A DNA stretch of 64,000 nucleotides from Lachnospiraceae bacterium (GTDB lineage Bacteria > Bacillota > Clostridia > Lachnospirales > Lachnospiraceae), in contig JAQXVT010000045.1 of the NCBI GenBank assembly GCA_029225065.1, forward strand, positions 62,001 through 126,000, in the 5' to 3' direction. Below are positions 1 through 7,637 of the stretch, piece by piece. The stretch's first letter is position 1, and each line of letters starts with the position of its first letter. The translations under genes and the position numbers were made by a program. Below the pieces are notes generated by a model that saw nothing but the letters and a program-made list of their open reading frames with translations, was not told where the DNA came from and ran no database searches.

Positions 1-3000
1 AACCTGAAGGATCTGAAGATTCCGAATAAGCGGGTTGAGACGTATTCGGATGAGATGCGGATGCGCCTGATGAAAGCGTTTGGTTACAGCTATGAAGACT
101 ACCGGACTTCGATTCTGAATATGGCAGCAAACGGCGGCGAGGGTACAAGCGCGATGGGCGTGGATATTCCGCTGGCAGTGCTTTCAAAGCGTCATCAGCC
201 GCTGTTCAACTACTTCAAGCAGCTGTTTGCACAGGTAACGAATCCGCCAATCGATGCAATCCGTGAGGAAATTGTGACCTCAAAGACGATCTACGCCGGT
301 GTGGAGGGCAACCTGCTGGAGGAGAAGCCGGAGAACTGTCAGGTGCTCAAGATCGAAAATCCGATCCTGACGAACACCGACATGATGAAGATTAAAAATA
401 TGAAGGTAAAGGGCTTCAAGGTAGCCGAGATCCCGATCACCTTCTATAAAAATACCGGACTGGAAAAAGCAATCGACCATCTGTATCTTGAGGTGGACCG
501 TGCGAGCCGGGATGGAGCCAATATCCTGATCCTGACTGACCGCGGCGTCGATGAGATCCGGATGCCGATTCCGTCTCTGCTGGCTGTTTCAGCCGTACAT
601 CAGTATCTGGTGCGGACGAAGAGGAGAACATCTCTTGCACTGATTCTGGAGTCCGGCGAGCCGAGAGAGGTACATCACTTTGCAACATTGCTCGGCTACG
701 GCGCAAGTGCAGTCAATCCGTACCTGGCGCTGGATACGATCCATCAGCTGATCGATACCGGTATGCTGGAAAAGGATTACTATGCGGCAGTGAACGATTA
801 CAACAAGGCAATCATCGACGGTATCGTAAAGATCGCCTCCAAGATGGGAATTTCGACGATCCAGTCCTACCAGGGTTCTCAGATTTTTGAGGCGATTGGT
901 ATCAGCAAAGAGGTCATTGACAAATACTTTACGAATACTGTGAGTCGTGTCGGCGGCATTTCCTTAAAGGATATCGAGACAGATGTGGATGCGCGTCATA
1001 CGAAAGCGTTTGACCCGCTTGGACTGAAAGAGGATCTTACACTGGACAGTGAGGGCTGGCATAAGTCAAGAAGTGCCGGAGAACATCACCGCTACAATCC
1101 GCAGACGATTCACCTGCTGCAGCAGTCGACCTGGACCGGAAACTATGAGATGTTCAAACAGTATACGGAGCTGGTCAACCAGGAGGAGACCGGATATATC
1201 CGCAGCATTATGGACTTCAATTATCCGGAGCACGGTGTGCCTCTTGACGAGGTAGAGAGCGTGGATTCTATCGTGCGTCGTTTCAAGACCGGAGCAATGT
1301 CCTACGGTTCCATTTCACAGGAAGCGCATGAGACACTGGCGATCGCGATGAATATGCTGCACGGTAAGTCCAATACCGGTGAGGGAGGCGAGAGCCTCGA
1401 CCGTCTGGTGATTGGACCGGACGGAAAGAATCGCTGCTCTGCAATCAAACAGGTTGCGTCGGGCCGGTTTGGCGTTACTTCAAGATATCTTGTAAGTGCA
1501 AAGGAAATTCAGATTAAGATGGCACAGGGTGCAAAGCCGGGTGAAGGTGGTCATCTTCCGGGCAAGAAAGTATATCCGTGGATCGCGAAGACGAGACTTT
1601 CCACACCTGGTGTGAGCCTGATTTCTCCGCCGCCACACCATGATATCTACTCGATCGAGGATCTGGCACAGCTGATCTATGATCTGAAAAATGCAAACCG
1701 CCAGGCAGATATTTCTGTAAAACTGGTATCAGAAGCCGGTGTCGGAACGGTTGCAGCCGGTGTTGCAAAGGCAGGTGCACAGGTTATCCTGATCTCAGGC
1801 TACGACGGAGGTACCGGAGCAGCTCCGAAGAGCTCCATCCATAACGCAGGACTTCCGTGGGAACTTGGACTTGCAGAGACTCATCAGACGCTGATCATGA
1901 ACGGACTGCGCAACAAGGTGCGGATTGAGACAGACGGTAAGCTGATGAGCGGAAGAGACGTCGCAATCGCAGCACTGCTCGGTGCGGAGGAATTTGGCTT
2001 TGCGACAGGGCCACTGGTTACGATGGGATGCGTCATGATGCGTGTCTGCAACCTGGATACGTGCCCGGTCGGCGTTGCCACTCAGAATCCGGAACTGAGA
2101 AAACGGTTCCGCGGCAAGCCGGAATACGTCGTAAACTTTATGCGTTTCATCGCACAGAACCTGCGGGAGTACATGGCAAAGCTTGGATTCCGCACGGTAG
2201 ATGAGATGGTCGGAAGAAGCGATCTTCTGAAAAAGAAAGAGGTCTGCGAGAATGAGAAGGGCTACAGCCTGGATCTGAGCAATATTCTGAACAATCCGTA
2301 CGCAGGAAAGGGCGAAAAGGTAACGTTCGAGCCGGAAAAGGTCTACGATTTCGGACTGGAGAAGACTCCGGATATGAAGGTGCTTCTGGCAAAGCTTGGT
2401 CCGGCACTCGAGACCGGCGCAAAGCGCAGCATCGAGATCGATGTCAAGAATACAGACCGTGCATTCGGTACGATCTTTGGATCAGAGATCACGAGAAAGT
2501 ATCCGGAGGGACTGGAAGAAGATACGTACACGGTAAAATGCCACGGCGCAGGAGGTCAGAGCTTCGGTGCGTTTATCCCGAAGGGACTGACGCTGGAGCT
2601 GGTAGGCGACAGCAACGATTATTTTGGAAAGGGACTTTCCGGAGGAAAGCTGATCGTTTATCCGCCGCAGAGCGTAAAGTATGCGCATGATGAAAATATC
2701 ATCATCGGAAACGTGGCACTGTATGGTGCGACGAGCGGAAGCGCCTATATCAACGGTGTCGCAGGTGAGCGTTTCTGTGTCCGCAATTCCGGAGCAGTCG
2801 CAGTCGTTGAGGGCGTTGGCGATCACGGATGCGAGTATATGACCGGCGGCCGTGCCGTAATCCTGGGAAAAGTCGGCAAAAACTTTGCAGCAGGTATGAG
2901 CGGCGGTATCGTTTACGTGCTTGATGAGGATTCCGATCTTTATACAAAGGTCAACAAGAAGATGGTTGAGATTGAGAAAATGACATCCAAGTACGACGTG

Positions 3001-3228
3001 CTTGAACTCAAGGATATCATCAACGACCACGTAAAATATACAAATTCGGAAAAGGGCAAGGAGATTCTGGAGCATTTCAGTGATTACCTGCCAAAATTCA
3101 AGAAGATTATTCCGCATGAGTACAAGGAAATGCAGATGGCAATTGTGCAGATGGAAGAAAAGGGCCTGAGCAGTGAGCAGGCACAGATTGAAGCATTTTA
3201 TGCACACATGAACGAGAAGGCTGAGTAG
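1..3228 (+). CDS. gltB: Glutamate synthase large subunit (partial, 5' end outside window)
   Basis: Transfers the amide nitrogen of glutamine to 2-oxoglutarate to make glutamate, acting in the cytoplasm with the GltD subunit encoded next. The frame is open from base 1, so only about 1075 C-terminal codons are present and the N-terminal glutaminase domain lies upstream of the window. Visible are the central domain, the FMN-binding synthase domain, the 3Fe-4S cysteine signature C-x5-C-x4-C at nt 2029-2064, and the C-terminal GXGXG beta-helix domain (about nt 2400-3050). It ends in TAG and gltD begins 12 bases later behind an AGGAGG site, so the two form an operon. The family assignment is secure; the true start cannot be seen. 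Confidence 0.96.
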   Translation, partial: NLKDLKIPNKRVETYSDEMRMRLMKAFGYSYEDYRTSILNMAANGGEGTSAMGVDIPLAVLSKRHQPLFNYFKQLFAQVTNPPIDAIREEIVTSKTIYAGVEGNLLEEKPENCQVLKIENPILTNTDMMKIKNMKVKGFKVAEIPITFYKNTGLEKAIDHLYLEVDRASRDGANILILTDRGVDEIRMPIPSLLAVSAVHQYLVRTKRRTSLALILESGEPREVHHFATLLGYGASAVNPYLALDTIHQLIDTGMLEKDYYAAVNDYNKAIIDGIVKIASKMGISTIQSYQGSQIFEAIGISKEVIDKYFTNTVSRVGGISLKDIETDVDARHTKAFDPLGLKEDLTLDSEGWHKSRSAGEHHRYNPQTIHLLQQSTWTGNYEMFKQYTELVNQEETGYIRSIMDFNYPEHGVPLDEVESVDSIVRRFKTGAMSYGSISQEAHETLAIAMNMLHGKSNTGEGGESLDRLVIGPDGKNRCSAIKQVASGRFGVTSRYLVSAKEIQIKMAQGAKPGEGGHLPGKKVYPWIAKTRLSTPGVSLISPPPHHDIYSIEDLAQLIYDLKNANRQADISVKLVSEAGVGTVAAGVAKAGAQVILISGYDGGTGAAPKSSIHNAGLPWELGLAETHQTLIMNGLRNKVRIETDGKLMSGRDVAIAALLGAEEFGFATGPLVTMGCVMMRVCNLDTCPVGVATQNPELRKRFRGKPEYVVNFMRFIAQNLREYMAKLGFRTVDEMVGRSDLLKKKEVCENEKGYSLDLSNILNNPYAGKGEKVTFEPEKVYDFGLEKTPDMKVLLAKLGPALETGAKRSIEIDVKNTDRAFGTIFGSEITRKYPEGLEEDTYTVKCHGAGGQSFGAFIPKGLTLELVGDSNDYFGKGLSGGKLIVYPPQSVKYAHDENIIIGNVALYGATSGSAYINGVAGERFCVRNSGAVAVVEGVGDHGCEYMTGGRAVILGKVGKNFAAGMSGGIVYVLDEDSDLYTKVNKKMVEIEKMTSKYDVLELKDIINDHVKYTNSEKGKEILEHFSDYLPKFKKIIPHEYKEMQMAIVQMEEKGLSSEQAQIEAFYAHMNEKAE

Positions 3229-3240
3229 GAGGTGTGAAAA

Positions 3241-4725
3241 ATGGGAAAACCAACCGGATTTATGGAATATAAAAGAGAGAACGATCTGGAAATCGCACCG
3301 CTGGAACGAATTCGGAATTTTGAGGAATTTCATGTTCCGCTTTCTCTGGAAAAACAGCAGGTGCAGGGAGCGAGATGTATGGCGTGCGGCGTGCCGTTCT
3401 GCCAGGCGGGTATGATGATCGGAGGCATGGCCTCCGGCTGCCCGCTCAACAACCTGGTCCCGGAGTGCAACGATCTTGTTTATCATGGAAACTGGGAGGA
3501 AGCGTACCGGAGACTGACGAAGACGCACTGCTTCCCGGAATTTACCTCGCGTGTCTGCCCGGCGCTGTGCGAGGCGGCCTGTACCTGCAATCTGGATACG
3601 CAGCCGGTCGCGACAAAGGCGAACGAGAGGGCAATTATTGAGCATGCTTACGAGGTGGGGCTGGTAAAGCCGTGCCCGCCGGAGGTGCGTACCGGGAAAA
3701 AGGTGGCGGTCGTTGGAAGCGGCCCGTCCGGACTGGCTGCCGCAATGCAGCTGAACAAGCGCGGCCACAAAGTGACCGTGTATGAGCGCAATGACCGGAT
3801 CGGCGGTCTTCTGCGCTACGGAATCCCGAACATGAAGCTTGATAAAAAGGTCATCGACCGCCGTCTTGCGATCATGGAGGCGGAAGGCATCGAGTTTGTG
3901 ACAAATGCAAACATCGGTGAGAATGTGAAAGCGGAAGAACTGCTGAAGCAGTATGATGCGGTCGTGCTTGCCTGCGGAGCATCCAATCCGCGTGATATCA
4001 AGGCGCCGGGACGTGAGGCGAAGGGCATTTATTTTGCAGTGGATTTCCTGAAGGCGACGACGAAGAGTCTGCTCGATTCGAATTTCGCAGATAAGAAATT
4101 TATTTCGGCGAAAGGAAAGCATGTGATTGTCATTGGCGGCGGAGACACCGGAAATGACTGTGTCGGTACGTCGATTCGTCTTGGAGCGGCTTCGGTGACA
4201 CAGCTGGAAATGATGCCGAAGGCGCCGGATACGCGCACGGCCTCCAATCCGTGGCCGCAGTGGCCGAGAGTCTGCAAGACGGATTACGGCCAGCAGGAGG
4301 CGATTGCGGTATTCGGCCACGATCCGCGTCTGTATACAACGACAGTAAAAGAATTTGTCATGAATAAAAAAGGCGAGCTGTGCAAGGTAGTACTGCAGAA
4401 GCTGGAAGGAAAACGCGACGAGAAGACCGGAAGAATGATGATGGTGCCGATTGAGGGCAGCGAGCAGACCGTAAAAGCAGACATTGTGCTGATTGCGGCA
4501 GGATTTCTCGGCTCACAGAAATATGTGACCGATGCATTTAAGGTCGACCTGGACGGCAGAACGAATGTCCTGACGAAGCCGGGCGCATTTGCAACGAGCG
4601 TTCCGAAGGTATTTACAGCAGGCGATATGCACCGCGGACAGTCTCTTGTAGTATGGGCGATCCGTGAGGGCCGTGAGGCGGCAAAGGAAGTCGACAAATA
4701 TCTAATGGGCTATACGAATCTGTAA
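3241..4725 (+). CDS. gltD: Glutamate synthase small subunit (NADPH-dependent, FAD and 4Fe-4S)
   Basis: Supplies electrons from NAD(P)H through FAD and 4Fe-4S clusters to the large subunit. The 494-residue length is normal for the family. The N-terminal ferredoxin-like domain has CMAC (Cys46, Cys49) and further cysteines in GCPLNN and in the CPALCEAAC region. The FAD-binding GSGPSG is at residues 159-164 and the pyridine-nucleotide motif GGGDTG at 299-304. The start has an AGGAGGTG ribosome site 6 bases upstream. It follows gltB by 12 bases and is followed by a strong terminator, which closes the gltBD unit. Confidence 0.97.
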   Translation: MGKPTGFMEYKRENDLEIAPLERIRNFEEFHVPLSLEKQQVQGARCMACGVPFCQAGMMIGGMASGCPLNNLVPECNDLVYHGNWEEAYRRLTKTHCFPEFTSRVCPALCEAACTCNLDTQPVATKANERAIIEHAYEVGLVKPCPPEVRTGKKVAVVGSGPSGLAAAMQLNKRGHKVTVYERNDRIGGLLRYGIPNMKLDKKVIDRRLAIMEAEGIEFVTNANIGENVKAEELLKQYDAVVLACGASNPRDIKAPGREAKGIYFAVDFLKATTKSLLDSNFADKKFISAKGKHVIVIGGGDTGNDCVGTSIRLGAASVTQLEMMPKAPDTRTASNPWPQWPRVCKTDYGQQEAIAVFGHDPRLYTTTVKEFVMNKKGELCKVVLQKLEGKRDEKTGRMMMVPIEGSEQTVKADIVLIAAGFLGSQKYVTDAFKVDLDGRTNVLTKPGAFATSVPKVFTAGDMHRGQSLVVWAIREGREAAKEVDKYLMGYTNL

Positions 4726-4736
4726 AGTACAGGAAA

Positions 4737-4767
4737 GGATCCGGGGGATTTTTCTCCGGATCTTTTT
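4737..4767 (+). terminator. Rho-independent terminator after gltBD
   Basis: The stem GATCCGG at 4738-4744 pairs with CCGGATC at 4756-4762 across a short loop and is followed directly by five T. It lies 12 bases after the gltD stop codon. Confidence 0.88.
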
Positions 4768-4824
4768 GCGCAGAAAAACAGGCGGTACGAAACAGCTGTC
4801 TGGCAGGCGTAACAGGAACAAGAA

Positions 4825-4989
4825 CTAGTACATCATTATCGAAATAACCATACCACTCACTTGTATGCGAATCCGATTGCACAGATGAAAAAGCCTCGGC
4901 GTAGCCCACTACGCCTGCGTTTTTTCATCTGCACACTCGAATCTGCATCCAGCGCGATTAGTATAGTTATTTACGAAACGATGTACTAG
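4825..4989. repeat. Nested palindromic (MITE-like) intergenic element
   Basis: The outer 29-base arms at 4825-4853 and 4961-4989 match as inverted repeats at 23 of 29 positions and begin and end with CTAGTACATC and GATGTACTAG. Inside is a second pair, CAGATGAAAAA with TTTTTCATCTG, and in the centre a hairpin GGCGTAG/CTACGCC. The whole can fold into one long cruciform or RNA stem. It lies between a terminator and a promoter, contains no coding frame, and no second copy is in this window. It could be a non-autonomous transposon remnant or a structured RNA; nothing here decides between them. Confidence 0.6.
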
Positions 4990-4992
4990 GTG

Positions 4993-5027
4993 TTGCATAC
5001 GCAGGAAAAATTCCTTATAATAAGGAA
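4993..5027 (+). promoter_or_regulatory. Sigma-A promoter with palindromic operator candidate
   Basis: The -35 TTGCAT at 4993-4998 and the -10 TATAAT at 5016-5021 are separated by 17 bases. The -10 box lies inside a perfect 17-base palindrome at 5011-5027, TTCCTTAT-A-ATAAGGAA, whose position fits a repressor operator. It should drive the downstream class-I amidotransferase gene. Confidence 0.7.
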
Positions 5028-5058
5028 GCGGTTCGAGATACGCCACCCGGCGAAATGT

Positions 5059-5084
5059 GAAGCGGATTGCGAATGTGCGCTTTA
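5059..5084 (+). repeat. Family A intergenic hairpin repeat, copy 1
   Basis: This is a copy of a short repeat with the pattern AAGCGGAT, about seven bases including TGCGAAT, then ATCCGCTT. Here the right arm is degenerate (GTGCGCTT). It precedes the amidotransferase gene on the same strand. Confidence 0.6.
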
Positions 5085-5157
5085 CGGTTGGCTCTGAACA
5101 GTAATGAAAAAGTCAGAAGAAGACGAAGTGACTGCAAAAATGGAGGCAGAAAAAAAG

Positions 5158-5856
5158 ATGGAAATTAAATCAGAAACAAAATCAGAAGAAAATCAGTTGA
5201 AAATAGCCATTCCGGTACTGGATATGGTAACGACGAACTATGAAAATGCATTAAGAGAGCTTGGCGCACAGCCGGTTGTCATCAAAGAGGTCTGTGATCC
5301 GCAGGAATACGATGGATTACTGCTGCCGGGCGGCGATGATGTGGATCCGGCACGTTTCGGGCAGGAGATGAACGGAAGCCTTGGAATCAGTCTTGAACTG
5401 GATGCACTGCAGTTTGAGGTGCTTGACCGCTTTGTGAAGGCAGGAAAGCCGGTGCTTGGCATTTGCAGGGGCCATCAGGTCATCAATATTTACTTCGGTG
5501 GGGACCTGATTCAGGATCTCGGCGAAAAGAATGCGTGCCACAGACGGACCGGAGATCAGGATAAGGTCCACAGAAGCATCACGAAGCCGGGCACATGGCT
5601 GGAGGAGCTGTACGGCACGGAGTATCCGACGAACAGCGCGCACCATCAGGCGGTCGGAACTGTTGGAACGGGACTGAAAACGGTATCCCTGTCAGAAGAC
5701 GGTGTAGTGGAAGCGCTGGTACATACGTCGCTTCCGGTTTACTCCGTTCAGTGGCACCCGGAGCGGATGTGCTTTGCAAACCGCAGGGATGACACCGTGG
5801 ACGGAAGCCGTGTGATCCGGTTCTTCCTGGAGAAGTGTGCGAAAAAGGCCCGGTAA
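5158..5856 (+). CDS. Gamma-glutamyl-gamma-aminobutyrate hydrolase family (class I glutamine amidotransferase-like, peptidase C26)
   Basis: Members of this family hydrolyse gamma-glutamyl amide bonds, for example gamma-glutamyl-GABA in putrescine breakdown (PuuD). The nucleophile Cys103 sits in GICRGHQ and the catalytic His200 and Glu202 in QWHPE; the LLLPGGDD motif of the family is present. The start at 5158 is chosen because GGAGG lies 11 bases upstream; the in-frame ATG codons at 5104 and 5140 have no ribosome site, and the 5104 form would add 18 mostly charged residues. The gene has its own promoter and is followed by the murE promoter. Location beside gltBD suggests a role in glutamate or glutamine turnover, but the substrate is not shown. 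Confidence 0.87.
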   Translation: MEIKSETKSEENQLKIAIPVLDMVTTNYENALRELGAQPVVIKEVCDPQEYDGLLLPGGDDVDPARFGQEMNGSLGISLELDALQFEVLDRFVKAGKPVLGICRGHQVINIYFGGDLIQDLGEKNACHRRTGDQDKVHRSITKPGTWLEELYGTEYPTNSAHHQAVGTVGTGLKTVSLSEDGVVEALVHTSLPVYSVQWHPERMCFANRRDDTVDGSRVIRFFLEKCAKKAR

Positions 5857-5871
5857 ATATTTGATTTTTTC

Positions 5872-5900
5872 TTGTGGTGCGTCTGTATCCATGTTAGAAT
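5872..5900 (+). promoter_or_regulatory. murE promoter
   Basis: TTGTGG at 5872-5877 and TAGAAT at 5895-5900 are 17 bases apart. The expected start of transcription, near 5907, falls at the first base of the structured murE leader. Confidence 0.65.
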
Positions 5901-5907
5901 AGAAGGA

Positions 5908-6022
5908 ATCTCATAAGGAGGGACCCGCTTGCGGGAAGATACCTTATGAGCTTGCGTCAGGTATAAAAAAGATGTCAGGCTGAGAAGATCAGCGAATAAT
6001 CTCATAAGGAGGGATAATCCGA
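5908..6022 (+). promoter_or_regulatory. Structured murE leader with duplicated Shine-Dalgarno segment
   Basis: CTCATAAGG at 5910-5918 pairs perfectly with CCTTATGAG at 5942-5950, enclosing a CCCGC/GCGGG hairpin. The same CTCATAAGGAGGGA segment recurs at 6001-6014, where its AAGGAGG is the murE ribosome site. CCTTATGAG can therefore pair either with the upstream copy, leaving the ribosome site free, or with 6001-6009, which would mask it. A small hairpin GCTGA/TCAGC at 5979-5993 lies between. The pairing is visible in the sequence; a switch function is inferred. The first part is homologous to 62522-62561. Confidence 0.6.
5911..5952 (+). repeat. Family B palindromic repeat, copy 1
   Basis: This segment runs TAAGGAGGGA, then CCG, TTG, CGGGA, GAT and CCTTATGAGCT with short variable bases. 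It aligns without gaps to 62522-62561, differing at a handful of positions. Both copies fold as an outer stem with an inner CCCG/CGGG or ATCC/GGAT stem and both lie just upstream of a gene. Confidence 0.65.
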
Positions 6023-7507
6023 ATGAAACTGACAAAGTTATTGGAAAGACTGGAATACCGCTGCCTTCAGGGCGAGACGGATATCGAAGTCAGAGATATT
6101 AATAATGATTCAAGAAAAGCGGGGGAGGGTTCCCTTTTTTTCTGTATAAAAGGAGCCGTGACCGACGGCCATAAATATGCCTCTCAGGTGGTATCCGCAG
6201 GCGCAAAGGCGTTGGTTGTGGAGGATCCGGTGGAGGTGCCGGAGGATGTGACCGTGATTCAGGTGAAGGATTCTCGCTATGCGATGGCACTGATCTCAGC
6301 TGCATACTACGGTTATCCGGCGGAAGAGATGAAGATCATCGGCGTGACCGGCACAAAGGGAAAGACGACGACCACATACATGGTGAAATCGATTCTGGAG
6401 TCCGCAGGCTATAAGGTCGGACTGATCGGTACGATCGAGGCGATCATCGGGGACGAGGTGATTCCGGCAAACAACACGACGCCGGAGTCCATGATGATCC
6501 AGAAATATTTCCGTCAGATGGCAGATAATGGCTGCCAGATTGTTGTGATGGAGGTTTCCTCACAGGGACTGATGCTGAACCGCACCGCGGGCATACCGTT
6601 TGAACTTGGCATTTTTACAAATATCGAGCCGGATCACATCGGACCGGCCGAGCATGCAAGCTTTGAGGATTATATGGCGTGCAAAAGCCTTCTGTTCCGC
6701 CAGTGCAAGGTTGGCATTATGAATGCGGATGATCCGCATCTTGCGGATATTTTAAAGGGCCATACGTGCGAGGTTGAGACGTTCGGCCTCTCGGAAAAGG
6801 CGGATCTGCGTGCGGAAAATCTGGAGCTGGTCGGCCGTCCGGGCTACCTTGGCATCCGCTATACTGTGACCGGCAAGATGCATTTTGATGTTGAGGTGGA
6901 TATCCCGGGCAAATTCAGCGTGTACAATTCCCTGACTGCGATCGCGATCTGCCGTCATTTCAAAGTGGAGCCGGAGCTGATCGTAGAGGCGCTGAAAAAG
7001 GCAAAGGTCAAGGGACGCGTCGAGAAGGTGAAGGTTTCTGACGATTTTACCCTGATGATTGATTACGCGCACAACGCGATGGCGCTGGAAAGCCTGCTGA
7101 CCACCTTAAAGGAATACCATCCGAAGCGGCTGGTGTGCCTGTTTGGATGCGGTGGCAACCGCTCGAAGCTGCGCCGCTATGAGATGGGGGAAGTGTCCGG
7201 AAAACTGGCGGATTTCACGATTATCACATCAGACAATCCGCGCTATGAAAAGCCGGAGGAGATCATTGAGGATATCGTGACCGGCATCAAAAAGACCGAC
7301 GGAAAATATGTGACCATCACGAACCGAAAAGAGGCGATAGCCTATGCGATCCACCACGGTGAGCCGGGAGATATCATTATTCTGGCCGGAAAAGGTCATG
7401 AGGTTTATCAGGAGATCGAGGGCAAAAAATATCCGATGGATGAGCGCGTGCTGATTCAGGAGATTCTTGAGGAGGACCGGAAGAAGACAGAGGGCGCAGA
7501 CTGTTAG
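6023..7507 (+). CDS. murE: UDP-N-acetylmuramoyl-L-alanyl-D-glutamate--2,6-diaminopimelate ligase
   Basis: Adds the third peptide residue to UDP-MurNAc-L-Ala-D-Glu with ATP in cytoplasmic peptidoglycan synthesis. The protein has 494 residues, normal for MurE. It shows the Mur-ligase P-loop GTKGKTTT near residues 110-117, the middle-domain NIEPDH motif, and DNPR at 404-407, which in this family marks use of meso-diaminopimelate and not lysine. The start has AAGGAGG at 6006-6012, part of the duplicated leader segment. The gene sits away from the dcw cluster in this genome, before priA, and has its own promoter. Its leader suggests translational control. Confidence 0.95.
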   Translation: MKLTKLLERLEYRCLQGETDIEVRDINNDSRKAGEGSLFFCIKGAVTDGHKYASQVVSAGAKALVVEDPVEVPEDVTVIQVKDSRYAMALISAAYYGYPAEEMKIIGVTGTKGKTTTTYMVKSILESAGYKVGLIGTIEAIIGDEVIPANNTTPESMMIQKYFRQMADNGCQIVVMEVSSQGLMLNRTAGIPFELGIFTNIEPDHIGPAEHASFEDYMACKSLLFRQCKVGIMNADDPHLADILKGHTCEVETFGLSEKADLRAENLELVGRPGYLGIRYTVTGKMHFDVEVDIPGKFSVYNSLTAIAICRHFKVEPELIVEALKKAKVKGRVEKVKVSDDFTLMIDYAHNAMALESLLTTLKEYHPKRLVCLFGCGGNRSKLRRYEMGEVSGKLADFTIITSDNPRYEKPEEIIEDIVTGIKKTDGKYVTITNRKEAIAYAIHHGEPGDIIILAGKGHEVYQEIEGKKYPMDERVLIQEILEEDRKKTEGADC

Positions 7508-7637
7508 GAGATGTGTCGCAGAAAGGATTCGATCAGGCATGATCTGGCAATAAGTGGCAAAGCAATTGATTATGAGATTGCCTGTGAGTAGTTGCTTTGA
7601 GCGAAAAAATCAGAGAAAAAGGAGGAGCAGGGACGGG

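Larger units (their letters stand above)
4726..5157 (+). other. Gene-free interval between gltD and the amidotransferase gene
   Basis: This 430-base stretch holds the gltBD terminator, a 165-base nested palindromic element, a consensus promoter inside a 17-bp palindrome, and one copy of a short hairpin repeat (family A), each listed separately. I see no coding sequence in it. The first possible start codon of the next gene, at 5104, lacks a ribosome site. Confidence 0.7.

Noticed and set aside
2482-4320. A 612-codon open frame on the minus strand across gltB and gltD
   Set aside because: It mirrors the codon pattern of the two real genes, is rich in Arg, Leu and His without any domain, and has no ribosome site.
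7554-7637. Upstream GTG start for priA
   Set aside because: No ribosome site precedes it, whereas GGAGG precedes 7638, and the extra residues are unlike PriA N-termini.
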